Assembly (NCBI RefSeq): GCF_018691265.1
Contig: NW_024881295.1
Span: 20,202,243 to 20,266,242, forward strand
Origin: Tyto alba
Lineage: Eukaryota; Chordata; Aves; Strigiformes; Tytonidae
DNA length: 64,000 nucleotides
Reading direction: 5' to 3'
A program made the position numbers and the translations under genes. Positions 38,833 through 53,070 of this stretch are shown here, piece by piece (the stretch's first letter is position 1; the number at the start of each line of letters is the position of its first letter). Under the pieces are notes generated by a model. That model had not been told where the DNA came from. It saw only the letters and a list, made by a program, of their open reading frames with translations, and did no database searches.

Positions 38833-39160
38833 GTCAGAGAATCATTTAGATTGGAAAAGACCTTTAAGATCATCAAATCCAACCGTAAACCTAACACTGT
38901 CAAGTCCACCACTAAATCACATCCCAAGTGCCACATCTTTTAAATACCTCCAGGGAAAGTGACTCAACCATTTCCCTGGGCAGCCTGCTCCTGTGTTTGA
39001 TAACCCTTTCAGTGAAGAATTTTTTCCTAATACCTAATCTAAACCTTCCCTGGTGCAACTTGAAGCCATTTCCTCTCATCCTATCACTTGTTACTTGGGA
39101 AAAGAGACCAACACTCATCTCAGTACAACCTCCTTTCAGGTGCTTCACGGCCTTTGCTGC
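38833..39160 (-). mobile_element. CR1 LINE, 3' fragment
   Basis: About 330 bp reading as the reverse complement of a CR1 3' end. It starts near GAGAATCATTTAGATTGGAA, continues through GACCTTTAAGATCATCAAATCC, CCCTGGGCAGCCTG, and TCAGTGAAGAATTTTTTCC, and fades after the CTTTCAGG segment. No ORF2 domain is retained. The open frames here are CR1 tail sequence, not genes. Confidence 0.93.
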
Positions 39161-40566
39161 TTAGCTAGGGCTTTAAGAACTGCCTCTCTTATTTCAGTGC
39201 AATTTAACAACCACTCAGGGTGGACCCTACCTTGAATTCACAGAACATTCACCGTGGCATTTAATGTTAGCAAAAAGTGAGCTGGGACGCAATGCCACTC
39301 CCTTTTCAGGTATGAGAGTCTGGAAAATGTTCACTATGACCGTATTAGTGCTAAAAATGAGCAACACCTTTCAACATCTACAGTGAAACACTGTCAGGCA
39401 CTGATGGTGAAGAGCTGCATTCTGTGACAGCACCTCAAAGTGGTGCCTCCATCCCTAGAAGATTGTCTTAGAAACAAGCAAGCCAGCCACGGGAAAAGAA
39501 GAAAGTGAAATCACCTTCACTTGGCAGAACAGAAACTGAGGTTTCGACATAAGTGAACTTGCTTGTAATTATCAGATAAAGGGGGTGATGGAGAGAACTT
39601 TTTTCAGAGGAAATAGTCTTGCACCTTAACCAGCAAAACATCCTAGACAGAACATCCCGCTTTCAAATATGACCAGGAAGACAGAATTGCCCTGCACCAG
39701 CTATTTGCCTTATCTGTAATCAGTTTCATATTTCTATCCAAGGTAAAAAAGGTCAAACGATATAGTAGCTACATCGTTTGATGCAGATGGCGGAGGATGA
39801 AGTCGTACAGTGTGCAGTACGTAAGAGGTGAGACTTCAGAGCAGCCTTTTTGGCTTCTAGACTGTTGAGCCCTTTTGCTATGTTCTATAAAATCTTTCCA
39901 TTTTGTAAGTCAATACAGAGCTGAACACTTGCAGCAAAATTTTGGTAGCTAGAGAACCAGCTTGCATGCTGCTGTAGAACTTTTAAAAAGGCACTGTGAT
40001 GCAGCTACCTCCCAGGCATGCAACAGGTCAAAATACATTCAATTTTTTAAAAGCCCATTTTCATCTACCCAGGGAGGGTAGGAATGTGATTTCATGACTG
40101 ATTAGCCTTCTCTGTTATCATCCTCATCTTCTGGAAGGTATTGGAAAAAATGAAAAAACTTCAATGAAGTTTTAAAATCTTGTTATCTGACATCCTGGCT
40201 GTAATTTGATGGTCACCATTTCACCCTGTTCTTTCAATTACCCTTTAAAGTCTCCTCTTCTCTAATCCCAGATGATGTCTCCCCTCCTCTTTGCTCCTTT
40301 ATCCTTGTACGCACACCTCCTTAAGAGTCATTCTGCACCTATGGCTGCCTCAGTCACAAAGTTAAGGCCACTAAAATAACTCTTTTTAAACAAAAATAAA
40401 CAAATTCTTTTCCAAACTGGAAGATAGCATTCACCAAACCATTGGCAAGTGAGAGTTCCTAAGGGTAAGCCATGTCCTTCCAAAGCCAGACACATATCCT
40501 GTTCCATCTATGTTTCCGTAACAAATAACTTCTAACATTGGGAGAGCATTAAGTAAGAACACAAGG

Positions 40567-40600
40567 AAAAAAAAAAAAAAAAAAACAAACAAAACAAACA
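40567..40600. repeat. poly-A followed by CAAA repeats
   Basis: About nineteen A then CAAACAAAACAAACA. Confidence 0.9.
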
Positions 40601-40940
40601 TAAAACGAAGTTATTTATACTATTAAATATTTCAGATATTCATTGGATGGGAAGATCATACACACCAATAATCAGAGAACTGAAAATTCATTGAGTAACA
40701 GTAATGCAAAGTTTTCAGTGCAAAACTGAAACTTTTCTTAAAATGTGAGCAGACAAACACATATTTCTCACTGTTCCCATAGTCTTCATTTTGAATCTGC
40801 CAGAGATGCCTATGTTCACTGGGCAAGCAGGAGACAGAAATTCTCAGGGTGACAACTGGAGATTTTGGGAGCTGACTGAGGGAGAACCAGACCTATTGTT
40901 ATTCTGATGATCCAAATAGATGAACTGGATACTCAAAGAG

Positions 40941-40965
40941 AAAAAAAAAAAAAAAAAAAAAAAAA
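40941..40965. repeat. poly-A tract (A25)
   Basis: Uninterrupted A run, less than 400 bp from the tract at 40567. Confidence 0.9.
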
Positions 40966-41153
40966 GCATTAAACGTGTAGGAATTTAAGACCATCATCTT
41001 TGGTGTAGAGAGTTAATAGCCCACTGAGAATAACAAAATGATCCAAGGATTATTTTTCAGTTTACTCAGTATTCAGATAAATAAAAATGCAACAGGTCAG
41101 ACATGAAAAGCTTTATCAGACTTGTCTTTCCAAACCACAAGGGGCTAAAGAGC

Positions 41154-41183
41154 TTTTTTTTTTTTTTTTTTTCTTTTTTTTTT
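41154..41183. repeat. poly-T tract
   Basis: T19, C, T10; opposite in orientation to the two A tracts just upstream. Confidence 0.9.
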
Positions 41184-44100
41184 CAATAAAGTCCAGATTC
41201 TGCACAGACTTGTGTGACAACAGTCACAGTAATGGCATACTGTACCATCACAGTATCACAGAATAAGCCAGTAGATGCCAGAAAGGTAAGATTGCATTTA
41301 GGAAGAAAGAAGTTGGCATTTTTAACCTCCAAAGGGAAGCTACAGCCCTGGAGGAGGTTGAACTACTGCTGGAAGGCAGGTTTTATTCAAATTGAATTCT
41401 TATTAACATATAAATAAGGTAATTTTTTAAAGCTATAGCTATGCCACATCTCCAAATGTAGTAACGGAAAGGAAAAGATGCAGGCTGAGAACAGCTCCGA
41501 TTTGTCATTGATCTACTGGTTGATTGTTTCCAGACAATATCCTTTCCCACTTCTCTCCAAACCAGACTGGTTTTCAGCTTTGCACCTTACATCACAGGAT
41601 CTTGCTGACGCCCTTTGAGAACTGCTCCTTTGGGACTTTGAACAATCAGTTAGTCACACAAACTTAGTGTTAATTCAGCAACAGAAATGAAAAGAAAAAG
41701 AAAAATCATTTACAATTATGTGGGTTTTTTCTTGTTGAATTTTGTATTGATTTCAAAACAACAATTCAAAGCTTGGAAGATCTGTCTTCAGATCCTGATT
41801 GTGATGGATAGTTGACGTTTTGATTACTGTTTCCTACTCCTCAAGAGAGGACTAGCTACAGCTCAGAGATTTCTCAGGCACGCATTTCAATAGCTCATAT
41901 AGAGAATCTGTCTTATAGTACAGATATTCCTAATGGCCTCAAAGGCATTTTCCTGAAAGGTGGGATTATTATGCCCCAGTGAATATTTAAGTATTTGATA
42001 CCACGTGATTAGCTTCCACAGGAGAATTGGAGAAACTACCACTATAAAGTGCCATGTATGACAGTATTTACAGCATTCAGATATGCGAGGTTTTGGCTGA
42101 GAAGAAAAATGTTTCCAATTCAATAGAGTGGAAATGCAGATCACGTCTGTCCTCCTAAATATCCTATCCAAAAGACTACTGGAGAAGGGCAAGGCAGTAT
42201 GATATAGAGTAGCCCCACTGCTCTCTTCTCCCTTGCACGAGCAGCAGTTATTCCATAAACTTTTTAACTGAACATGCAGTTATGTACAGCTACATCTCAT
42301 AACTGCATTCCTCAGTGAATAAAATATTTGCCAAGTGTGATTCAACAGAATTTTCTTGAGAATGTGTCTCTCAGCAGAGTTGCAAGAAAGTCCTCTTTTT
42401 TCATGTGTGAAAGAAACTGTTCGTAAGCACTTCAAACACCATAAAGGCAGAAGTTTTAATTTTTTCTGTTCCCTGAATGCTGTACTCGGGGATACTTAGA
42501 GATTCAAGTGAGAGAACTCCATAGCCAAACCCATGTTTTTAAGACCATATTCCTAAAGTTGAAACCCAGGTGGTCTCTTTAGAGCCTGCTGATGAGCAGA
42601 GCTCTAGGGATCACATTGTTTACAGCATTTGGGATGTACAATCTTTTTTCCCTTCCTCATGCAAACTGCCACTTCTCCTCCCATTCTTCTGCACTGCTGT
42701 TACGTGCAGAAATTCAGTACTGTATTTCCCCATATGAAGAAATTGGCAAGGAAAGACCGTGTGCTCTTGGCAGAAGTTTATCCTGGGATTATGCCAATAA
42801 ACAATCATTTTCTGGTTGCCACAAGCATTCCATTATTTCAGTTTGGCCATTCAGTCCACTCCAGTTCAGCTCCGTCAGTGCTTCCTTAATAAACCCTTAT
42901 TATCAGGGGCTTAGGCCTTAGTCATTTGAATTCATGCTCAGCTGGGACTTGGTATTCAGGGACCCAGTCCGAATGTCCTTAACAAAAAAATATAATTAAA
43001 ACACTTACTTTGCCACAGAGCAGAGACAATGGAATTTCGTTGGCTGCAAGTTATATTTGCACTCTTAAAGACTTCAGAAAAGCTGGACTTTGAGGCTTGT
43101 TTTATAAACAACACTTGGATGCTTTGGTTCCCGCAAGAAGAGAAATGTGACAGCAGTCTTTTGCCTTCATCCTTCTTTGCATGTATACACCTGTTGTTTA
43201 CAGCACAAATAGATTTCACTCGCTCATCCATTTTTAATCACCTAGTTTTGGGGCTAGATTTTTTTTGGAGGGAAACCCAAAACCCCAAAGCACCTTGAAG
43301 CTCCCTCTGGGGTAGGTATCGTGTGGTGACAGCACCTGAGAGAGCTCCTCCTCCCATGACACACACACACAGAATTAGCAAGGTGACTGGCTCCAGACTG
43401 AATTTTAAGCAGCTGAAGTCAACTTCATTGCTGCACAGATCAATTAAGAAAAACGGTTTGCCCAGATATTAGTTCTAAAACCCAGACTGTAGGGTTTGCC
43501 ACTGAAAAGCTCGCAGCCACCTCCCTCACGTACCCCCCTGTCAAAAACCCCTTAATATTAAATTTGCTCTTGATTTTCTAATCTTTACAGCAAAGGAGTA
43601 AAAGCCATTAATCACAGCAATTTATTGGCCCCAGGCTGGGTGTCTTTACACGGTGCCTGTGCAGGGCAGGAGTAGTGGCGTGTATACCTCGGACACAGCA
43701 AGGATGGCATCTGTCTGCTCTTCTGCAGCAAGTTCTCTTTGTGCAGGTTGGGTTCTACTGTCGTTACAGTGGCAGCCTCTAGAAACCAACATTTAAATGC
43801 AAAAAACGTGTATCACCTATGGACCAAATTAGTAAGGCTTTACACTTTATTTATGTTCCTTCCCTTCCAATGTATCATCAATCAATATCATGCCATCCTT
43901 ACTGTCCTAGAAACAAGCATCAGTGAAACACATTCTCATCTACTCCACCCTCTCTTTTCCTTTGCTCTTGGCAATTATAATGAGATATGCAAACCACAGA
44001 AAATGGAATCTCTGTCCTGCATCCTTACAAGGGTGGCTGGTCCCCTAGAACAAACTGGCTTGCAAGACAAGGAGGTCCCTGCTGATTTGTTTTGGAAGCA

Positions 44101-45457
44101 GGAACAAAAGAAAACCAAGAAAGTATGACAAAAACACAGATGTATTTTGAATTTCTGAAGTGAAGTCCTCCTCCATTTGCTACTGCACTCTGGAAGTTGC
44201 TACACAGAGTAGTCCAAACTGGGGGACAGGGAAGGTACAGAGGTGCTTCTGCTCAAAGAGGTGCTTCTACTCCAGACAGAATCCCTTGGGAACACTTTTT
44301 GTCTGTGCTCCCATAAACCCAACTGAAACCCTTCACTGCTATTTCTGGTTGAGGAATTTGGAGAACATGGTAAAAGCAGGTTTCCAGGCACTGCACTACT
44401 CCTATGAGCTGCCATAGTGGTAACAGAGAGAAGCTGGTGTGTGGTTCGAAGACAAGTTTCATGGGCCCTTCTCTGGGCCCAGAGGCCCTTGTCAGGGCAA
44501 AGAGCTCCTGAAGGCTCTGGATTCTTCAGTTACACCAGAATTACACACAGCTGAGTCCTGAGACAACAAGAGTGCAACTGACCCTACATGAAATCAGAGT
44601 CATATAAACCGGTGAGTCTTCAACTGTCTAAAAATCAAACTACAGCACCAGACCTTGTAAGATCTCCACTGCTTCTTATGTTCTTCATGAGGGAGTAGAG
44701 AGCTGAGTGTATTTGTAACTCTAAATGGTACTTCCCATTGGTCCTTTGTTTCAAATTTCTTCCCAGGTGTTTAAAGGACAGAAGAGTATTGTGGTATGCA
44801 TGGTTGTTACAATTTCTGTAAGCCGGGAATTCAGTTTCAGTGGGTCTCCCAAGAACACGATCAATTTTAACTACTGACTTTTGTCATTTCTCATTTTTGT
44901 GAATTTGCAAGAAACAATGATGGGGAAAAAAAGACCTTAATAAAACTGCAACAGCTGAATAGGCAAATACCGGGGAGGGGTGGGGGAAGCAAAGAAGGAA
45001 AGGTGGCAGATGTTAACTAATATTTTTGGTGGAAAGTTATGACAGATTACAATCGTTTTATTTCTGCGCAGCTCAAACATGTAATGCAATCAGTCTGTTC
45101 TTGTATTGGCAACACACCTACCACCAATGTGAGTGATTTCCCCAGAAACACTTCAGGACTTTATTGCAAACGCTCAGCCACAAGGTTGGTATAATCTATC
45201 ATGAATTAAACGCATGATTTCTCGTTAGGGAAGATAATTCAAAGGTCCTCAAGGTAGACTTATTTGCAGTATCTGTATAGGTGCAATACAGCATTGCCCT
45301 CTGCTGGATTTTAAGCTGCCTACTTGTGCAAAAGTTGCCTCTGGCTGAGCTAGAAAGGATGACTTTTAAACAAGCGCTGTACTACTTATCATAAGGGAAT
45401 ATCTTGCCACCAAAGAAGGAATGAAATAGTGAAGTAATGCTTTTTCCTAAGCCTTTC

Positions 45458-45483
45458 TTTTTTTTTTTTTTTTTTTTTTTTTT
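45458..45483. repeat. poly-T tract (T26)
   Basis: Uninterrupted T run followed by CCCCCAG. This looks like a splice acceptor on the plus strand, but no exon follows. Confidence 0.9.
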
Positions 45484-46287
45484 CCCCCAGGACTAGCACT
45501 GCTTCAGACAGGGCCTGTATTGACTAATTGAGCCCTTGCCTGGTCCAGCAACAGTCACAGACTATTATTCTACATTCCCCAGAGAAGAGAATCAGTGCAC
45601 AATCAGATCCACAGCATCTAAATAGTCAGAGGCTGAATTTTAGGAAACTCTGGCTAAACCTATGACACGGTACTGGTACCTACAAGACTGGTCCACCTTA
45701 CATGGCTGTCACAACCAAATGGGTACTTCGCAGTTCCTGCCAGACAAAAGCCTGCTGTCACCAACTCCTTTCTGTGTATTTCCTGATGAAAAATCATATG
45801 CTATTTCCAGTCTCTTCATAGGTATGAATATGGAGACTACCTCAGTGTGGACTGATGTATGATGAGTATGAGAAGAACAAGGAAGCGCAAATGATGCAGC
45901 ACTACAATGTAAAACTTTTTGTCTGTTCTTGCTGTTCAGCATCTGTCATTTGCTGACTCTTCCCTGGCTTATTGACATTTTGTATAACTAACCAAATGCA
46001 CACACACGTACAGGTGTATAGGTATACCTATAGGTGCAAACACATATTTGAGCACAGCTGCCTGTGATGGGTTAATTATAACCTTATGATCTACATAAAG
46101 ACGACAAATCCCACTTCTGTATTTCTTCAGCTATTATTCTTGCTGATCATGTGAAACACACAGCAGGGCATTTTGCATCCTGTAGCTTGACGTTGTGCAA
46201 AATGGGACCACATCCAGAGAATCAGGACATCTGCTAATTCAGACTAATATATGGGAAACTGAGAGTTAGTAAAATACTCTTTCAGAT

Positions 46288-46312
46288 AAAAAAAAAAAAA
46301 AAAAAAAAAAAA
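46288..46312. repeat. poly-A tract
   Basis: About twenty-five A, then GCAAGTGC; no element recognised. Confidence 0.9.
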
Positions 46313-46660
46313 GCAAGTGCAAAAATAAAGATCTTTTCCATTTATACTAATTTCCAACCCATAGTCTACCCTTGAGCTTCTTAAATGGTCCTTTATTGGG
46401 TTTCTTTTAACTTTTATTTTCCTACCATTCTTTCTCTCTTTCAGTCTCCACCTTATTCTCCCATTCCAGTCTTATTTTAATGTTTTACTCATTTTCCCTC
46501 TTCCGCCAAAAATACATGCTGTATATTCCCTTCAAAATATCTAGTCTGCAAAAGCAGCTGCTTACATCCCTAGTTTTCTTAGGATTCCAACTCTATTATG
46601 TATCTGTTCTGCACTAGTTGCTGTGGAGGCAACTCACTCTTCTCCATGGGTGGTGCTGTT

Positions 46661-46696
46661 AATAATAATAACAACAACAATAATAATAATAAACAA
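46661..46696. repeat. AAT/AAC trinucleotide microsatellite
   Basis: AAT repeats, then AAC repeats, then AAT repeats again. Confidence 0.9.
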
Positions 46697-47763
46697 CTCA
46701 GTTTCTAAACATACTTTCTTGCTTTGTTGCTTGGTGAGAATATCTGTACTCTAAAAAGCTCTCTCAAGTCTGCCTGTCCCTGCAAGGTATTCTGCAGTTC
46801 TCTGTGGGAGGCTTCTTCCTAAAAATAGATGTCATGATTTGTTTTCTCTTATGTTACAGCTAATTAAATTTTGCCACCCTAACATTTCACCATTGCATTA
46901 TGCTGCATTTCCAAAGTATCAAACAGCACTTTGCCCTTCTTCTCCTTCTTTTTTCTCCCTGTACTGTCAAGCCGAGAGCAATGGCTGGGTTTTAAGACGA
47001 AAATTATCAAGCCCAGCCACGTGCAATGAAAATAAAAAAACAAATTCCACATTGTTTGATCTTTTGAAAGAACTTAGCGCCACAAATCAAGAAGATTTGA
47101 TAATCTAGCAACTTCAGCATACAAACTGTGGAAAGAAGGGAACTTAACTGTAATGAAAGGTCCGTGTCACTACATATGCAAGCACTCAGACATGAAAATG
47201 TGAAGAATGTATTAAAGGCAGACAGAGAGAAGATAAGAATTCTGTAAGTAGTAAGAAAAAAAATGGTGATAAGGTTCATATTATCCAGAACTCAGTTCTT
47301 AAATACAAAGTTTACTTAGATGCCAAAATAGAGTTTTATGGACTAGGCAGGCATTAAAGGACACAATTTACAGCATCAGCCCATTTTTTCACTGCCTTGT
47401 GCTTTATTTAATTATCTATACTTGTGCAAATGAGTTGGCAAAATGATCCATTAACATTTTATACTCACCTTGAACCAATGACTGAACAACATGCAAAGCC
47501 ATGAAATAGATCTGGTAATGATGGCAGAAACCTAAACAAGCAGTAATTCCAAAATAGTACCAATAAAAAATTGTTCTGGAATTATCAACTGTCATTGTGG
47601 CCAGTGATGCAGATGATCTCTCCAGTTTAAGACTTAGGGAATAAGTCATAATGAAATGGTTCAGCAAAGCAGTCAGAGATGCAAGGGAATATATAAAATT
47701 CTCAACATGTCACACTCAGGTGCATTCCCTACTTTACATTTTTAAAGCACAACCATTCAAATG

Positions 47764-47789
47764 AAAAAAAAAAAAAAAAAAAAAAAAAA
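47764..47789. repeat. poly-A tract (A26)
   Basis: Uninterrupted A run in otherwise unique sequence. Confidence 0.9.
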
Positions 47790-48854
47790 GCCAAAATTGC
47801 TATTTAAAATGCAAGTTTCAAAGACAAACTTTACTTAAGACTATGTTCTTGAACTTCGGACACACTGTACATTATGACTGATTATATTATAGCACATATT
47901 TTTCTACAGTGTTAGCTATTTGTTGTTTAAATTGGAAAATGCTTGTTGATGATGATATATCAGAATATGAAAAAAATCTCTATGTGATCACTGTCCTGTC
48001 TTGAACCTATCTGCAGGTAAAAATCCACCGGGGGGGGGGAGTGGAGAAGGGAAAGAGACTGCAAGGCTGTAGAGGACCACAAATAGAACAGTGACAATAT
48101 ATCCCTGATATTTCTTAATAGCGATGTCAGAAAGCCAATGCAAGAAAGCTAACAAATTGCCAATCTTTCTTTTCTCTCCCAGGGCGTGGGTGTCCCAAAG
48201 GTCTTGGCACATGCCAGAGCAGTTTGCAGAGTCCCTGGAGGACAGGACTGGAGTGGGAGGACTCTGGCAACGTGTAGCATCTTTTCAAGTTAAACGTTGC
48301 CAATAGGGATGGGAGAAAAAATATTTTGTTCTCTTTATAGTTATACCATATAACTGAATTTGGAAATTATTGCCAACAAGAAGGTAGAAAAAGTCTAATG
48401 TGGATTTCAAAACACCTGGCCTGAAAGAAACAGTGGTTTTTAAGCTTTCCTGAGACCGTCTTTTACTCTCTATCCGAGGAAATACTTATGAGGATTGAGT
48501 TCAAGTTTCAACTGCAATAAGACATGAGTAAGGTAGTATAATCTAAGTTCAAACAGAAAAACCCTTTGACTGACTTACACCCACACTCAGATCTCTTGGC
48601 ACCATGACTCCTAACGAAATTTGAAAAAGCGAAGAGCAATGCTGATAAAAGGGCAAGGAACAACCTTCCACTGTTGAAACTTTCTGAAAATTATGCTATT
48701 TGTTATTGGTCATTACAGGCCAAGAAAAAGAGCTGAAAGGTGCTTTGTTTAAAAACAAAGCCTAAATTACTGGACAATTTCATGTATACATACTCCTTTT
48801 CCATCTCAACTTCTGCAGAAATAAAAACAAAATGCAAAAATCTCAACCCAAAGC

Positions 48855-48928
48855 AAAAACAAACAAACAAAAAAAAAACACAAATCAAAACAAACAAACA
48901 AAAAAAAAAACAACCCCCCCAAAAAAAC
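48855..48928. repeat. CAAA/poly-A low-complexity tract
   Basis: Two CAAACAAACAAAAAA blocks and a short C7 run. Lysine/glutamine-rich open frames over it are artefacts. Confidence 0.9.
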
Positions 48929-51900
48929 ATCAAAACACTCAGCGGACCCATTGTCAGATCTTCTCCCATACACAACCACAGGTTCACATGTTCATTTCTG
49001 TAAGGCTGAATGCTTTAGAAAGTAAACCCCCACATTAAGTGAACCTCCTGCCTTCAATGAATGAAAGTGGAGATCCCACAAACTCCATGATTTTTTCTGG
49101 TAACCTGCTGTACTGATAAGGTTAACCAGGCAAGTGCTCAGATATAAATTCTCATGGGACTTAGGACCTTACTGGCATGTGAGATAACTAGATTCACAAA
49201 ATGTGGATTTTCTGTACCTCTGCTCAGTGCCCAACTAGTGCTGATAATATTTCAGATTGCAATGCAGTTTAAATATAGCTAAATATAAATGTAACTCTGC
49301 TTTATCCTTAATAGCTAAAATACTGGAAATCACTGGCCTCATAGGGTTTATTATAAGCTAACTTACCTCATTACCTTTTGTATTACTGTAGCCACACAAT
49401 CTTCAGCACACAAGCTACCACTCAGTCAGCAGGCCTGTATGGATTTCAGTCATATGTTCTTAATTCTTCCTGTACATCAATCTTAATGATTCTTGATTCC
49501 ACTCCTAAACAATTAGCTCAGCAAGGCTGAATGCACCTTCTCCGATGTGTGCCAGCAACGGGAGACAAACCCCAAACCCAGCCTAGTCATGTTAATTTTT
49601 TCCTTCTGGATTGTAAACCTGTTGGCTCTTTTCTATTTTTACTTTTTGCTAAGAAAAGAGAAGTTCAACTTTTGGGTAAGACTGCCTCCCTGTCCAATAA
49701 CGAGTGGCTAGCATGCGCACATGCAGGAAGACAGGGTTAAATTCAGGCTTGCTTGGAGTTCCAGACCATTTCAATCAGCTTCCTTCTCTACCACCCCCTC
49801 CTTAGGTCACTGCATCCCATTTACTTAGAAGGAAATAAACACACTGTATATCTGTTTACCAACTACTTTCACTGTTTTCTTCACCAACAGTAAAGAGTGC
49901 TGGCACAAAGCGTACCTGTATCTGTTCATAGAATGGATGTATGTGTATGGGATTGCTTCTGAGAATATTTCTGCCATTCTTTGTTCTAAAAATAGGAGAA
50001 ACAAAACCACACAAAGCCGAACACAGAAAGAGGAAAAGTTGAGGAAAGAGGATGTTTGATCCTGAAGCATTCCCCTGTCTCCATTTCATTAACATTCGTA
50101 CCGTCTCCTATGATGGAAAGAAGGAAGAACAGCTTATCTTGCCAAGGATCATAACACCAGCTTTCTCGTGTGTGGATTCAGGGAGGCAAGAGGGAGCATT
50201 CCTGCAGGTAATTAGCCCTGACTGCTAATCACATCAGCCAGAAGTGATGAGCAAATTAGAGCTTCGGTAGAGCAGCTAGTCTGATGCTCTTCCTAGATCC
50301 CTAGAGCAGCATTGCTGGTTACTGGGATGCTCCAATGCACAGAGACCTGCAATACCTCCCCACCACCGTACCAGGGCTGGCCTTCACAGCAGTCTGACCT
50401 TGGAACGGCTGGGAATAAAGACAGTACGTCTTCCATCAGCATCTCACTCCACCCTAAGGACCATGTTTCCTTACAGGTCAGGGCAGATATTCAACTTCTG
50501 ATTTGCTCCATTGATCTGCCCTCATGCTGCAACAGTACAAACCAAGGAGGAGCAGAAATTATTTGCTTGATCTTCTCAGAGTCAACATTTGCCTGGTTTG
50601 CAGTTTTCCAGAAAAAGAGAAAAGTCATGACCCAGCCATCACAAACACAATGAGAAGCAGACAGGGACTTCAATTCAAATTTATCGGTATCCCTTGTCTA
50701 CTAATTCTTTTAAATTAAAAAAGAAAAAATAACCAACTATACTATAGCACTGCATTTCTACATGGCCTGTCACTTGGGGTCTTATTCATTGCTGGAGGTA
50801 CAAGGTAAAGACTCAGCACACACACCTCAGCTGCAAAAAAGGTACTTCTATTCAGTTATAAACAGGAAAAAAAGCAAACATATAGACAGCAGTTTACCTC
50901 TACACCATCTATACCTGGGACCTGAAAGGAGTGAGCATGCAAGCAGCCCCAGCAGCCTGTTTTTACAGACCTCTCCCATACCTGAAGCATGAGACTCAAG
51001 AGCTGATTCCCACCAAAAGCCCTCACAGAACCAGGGCTGGATCTCACACACGTTGGCTGTGATGCTTTGTAACCTTCCCACTCCTTGAGCCCCCGGACCT
51101 GAACCCCTTTCCCAGCGAATGCTGCGTTGCTGGCTGACTGCACCTGGGTGCAGAGAAAAACCCAGTTCAGCTAGGCATCAGACCTATCCTTCCCTCCCAG
51201 GGGTACAATTCCAAGATGCAGCCCAGTGCCATATCCCTTTCTTCACCTTATGCCCCTTATTTGCATTATTGCAGACATCTGCAGCAGAGGAAGAGCAACA
51301 GGGCCCTTGCTTCAGTGACATTTAGGGTCTATGCTACAGCCACCCCAGGCTGTGCAGAGAATGCAGAAAGGTGACTCTACTAAGTTTCTGAGAGGTTCCC
51401 AAGGAGGGGGGGGCCAGAAATAAATAATAAATGAGGCTCTACTTTTACAGATATTGCATATACATATTATGTAGACTTGTTACATGAAATAGACTCCAAA
51501 AGCTGACAGGGATGGGACAAAAGCTGTATGTTAGATACGCTGAACAGAGAAACAGTCCCAACTCTGTCACTCAAGGAAAAGACTCTGAAACCTTTCAGGG
51601 TAGAGGACTGTGTCACAGATGACAAAGGCCTAAAACAGATGGGATGAAAAAGGACTTGGAAGATGGTGATCAGGAATGGAACAGGCCGGAAGACACAGCG
51701 ACAAGTGGGCTGTGCATGGAGGAGGAAGGCTGATACAGAAAGTATCTGAACATGAAGCTCAGTCCACCCAAGTCTGCTGAAGATCCAGGGGCTGAGGCAG
51801 TTGCTCAAACACCCTGAGAGCAGATGACTAGTCTCTGTGTCCTGACATTTTTAGAAACTCAAAGGAAATGGAGAAAAATAAATCCTTCTGAAGATTCTCT

Positions 51901-53070
51901 TCTCAATCCAAGATGATGATAGCTTAATCATGCTGGAACTTATTAAGGGCTAGACTTTTAAGAAAAGCACCCTGTAAGATTTCAAAGGATGGAAACACAG
52001 AATTTAGTAGGTATTACTACTAAATCCTACAGAATTTAACTGAAAACAGTTACAGGTAGATGTCAGATTTCCAACCACTAGCAGATCATAGTAATTTGAT
52101 TCCCCCCTTGTATAAACATTTACATCAGTCAGAGGCTGCCGAGGGATTTAACATGGAAAGTTCTGTCAGGAGAGTGGGATTTCCAGACCTGTCACCCAGG
52201 CTACCCCATCCCTTTCCCTCCCCCCCCACCTCCCGCCACAGAATAGGCTTGGTGTAAGCAGCTTTCTGCCAGAAGAAAGTTGGATGATTAAACTAACTAC
52301 CTCACAAGGCTCACGGATTATATCTTCCTCTTTACTGACCCAGAAATAACCTTAGAAAGAAAAAGCAGAACTCTTAGTGAGAAAGGCTAGAGACTGGGGG
52401 CAGGAAAGAGCGAATCCATCTGAGGAGTTCAAGCCATTCCAGTACCCAGCTGACAGCAGCCTGTTCCCAGGACCCTCCTACCAGTTTTTCTAGCAGTAAT
52501 TCATCCAAACATTTCATACAATCAGGACCTCTGCACACCATCCAGACTGCCCAAAGCACCTGAACATGCCTCTGCATATATTGGATGTTTGGCCTTTCCT
52601 CCAGAGGAAACACAATTCTTATTTAGACATCTCACCAAAGCTAGCCCCTGGCCACTTTGGCTTCCCTGCTCTGTGACCAAGGACAACAAATAGGATGACT
52701 AGAAAACGTTCCAGTCTTAAATGCTATATCAGTATAAACCACAACACAGGACTAACTTCCCTGCAGCTCCAGGCTGTCTTACACTGCAGTAAAGTCTCTT
52801 CGAAGGAGTAAGAACGACGTCCATTCGGACACGAGTCTTTATTGGGATGTCAGTCTGTGCATGTGGCTGGAACAGCGGCTGAAATGGCAATGTTTCTACC
52901 AGTAGTTCCTCCAAGTAAAAAGCTAGTTTAGTATGTTTTGTCCCCTTTTAACACAACACACATGCCCTTCTCCTCACCTCTATTAGCATACACTCCTACG
53001 CTGTAGTGTACAAGTTGATGGACAGAAGGACAGAGATGGGGTACAAGCCTGAACGAGACAACTGCTCAAG

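Noticed and set aside
38659..39164. Open frames on both strands around 38.7-39.2 kb
   Set aside because: Mostly CR1 3' tail sequence, which is noncoding.
41214..41275. ATCACAGTATCACAGAATAAG resembling a CR1 3' terminus
   Set aside because: The downstream sequence does not continue into CR1 (no TTGGAAGGGACC segment), so the resemblance is too short to call.
45458..45500. T26-CCCCCAG resembling a strong splice acceptor on the plus strand
   Set aside because: No open, donor-ended exon follows and no plus-strand gene is supported; it is a homopolymer by-product.
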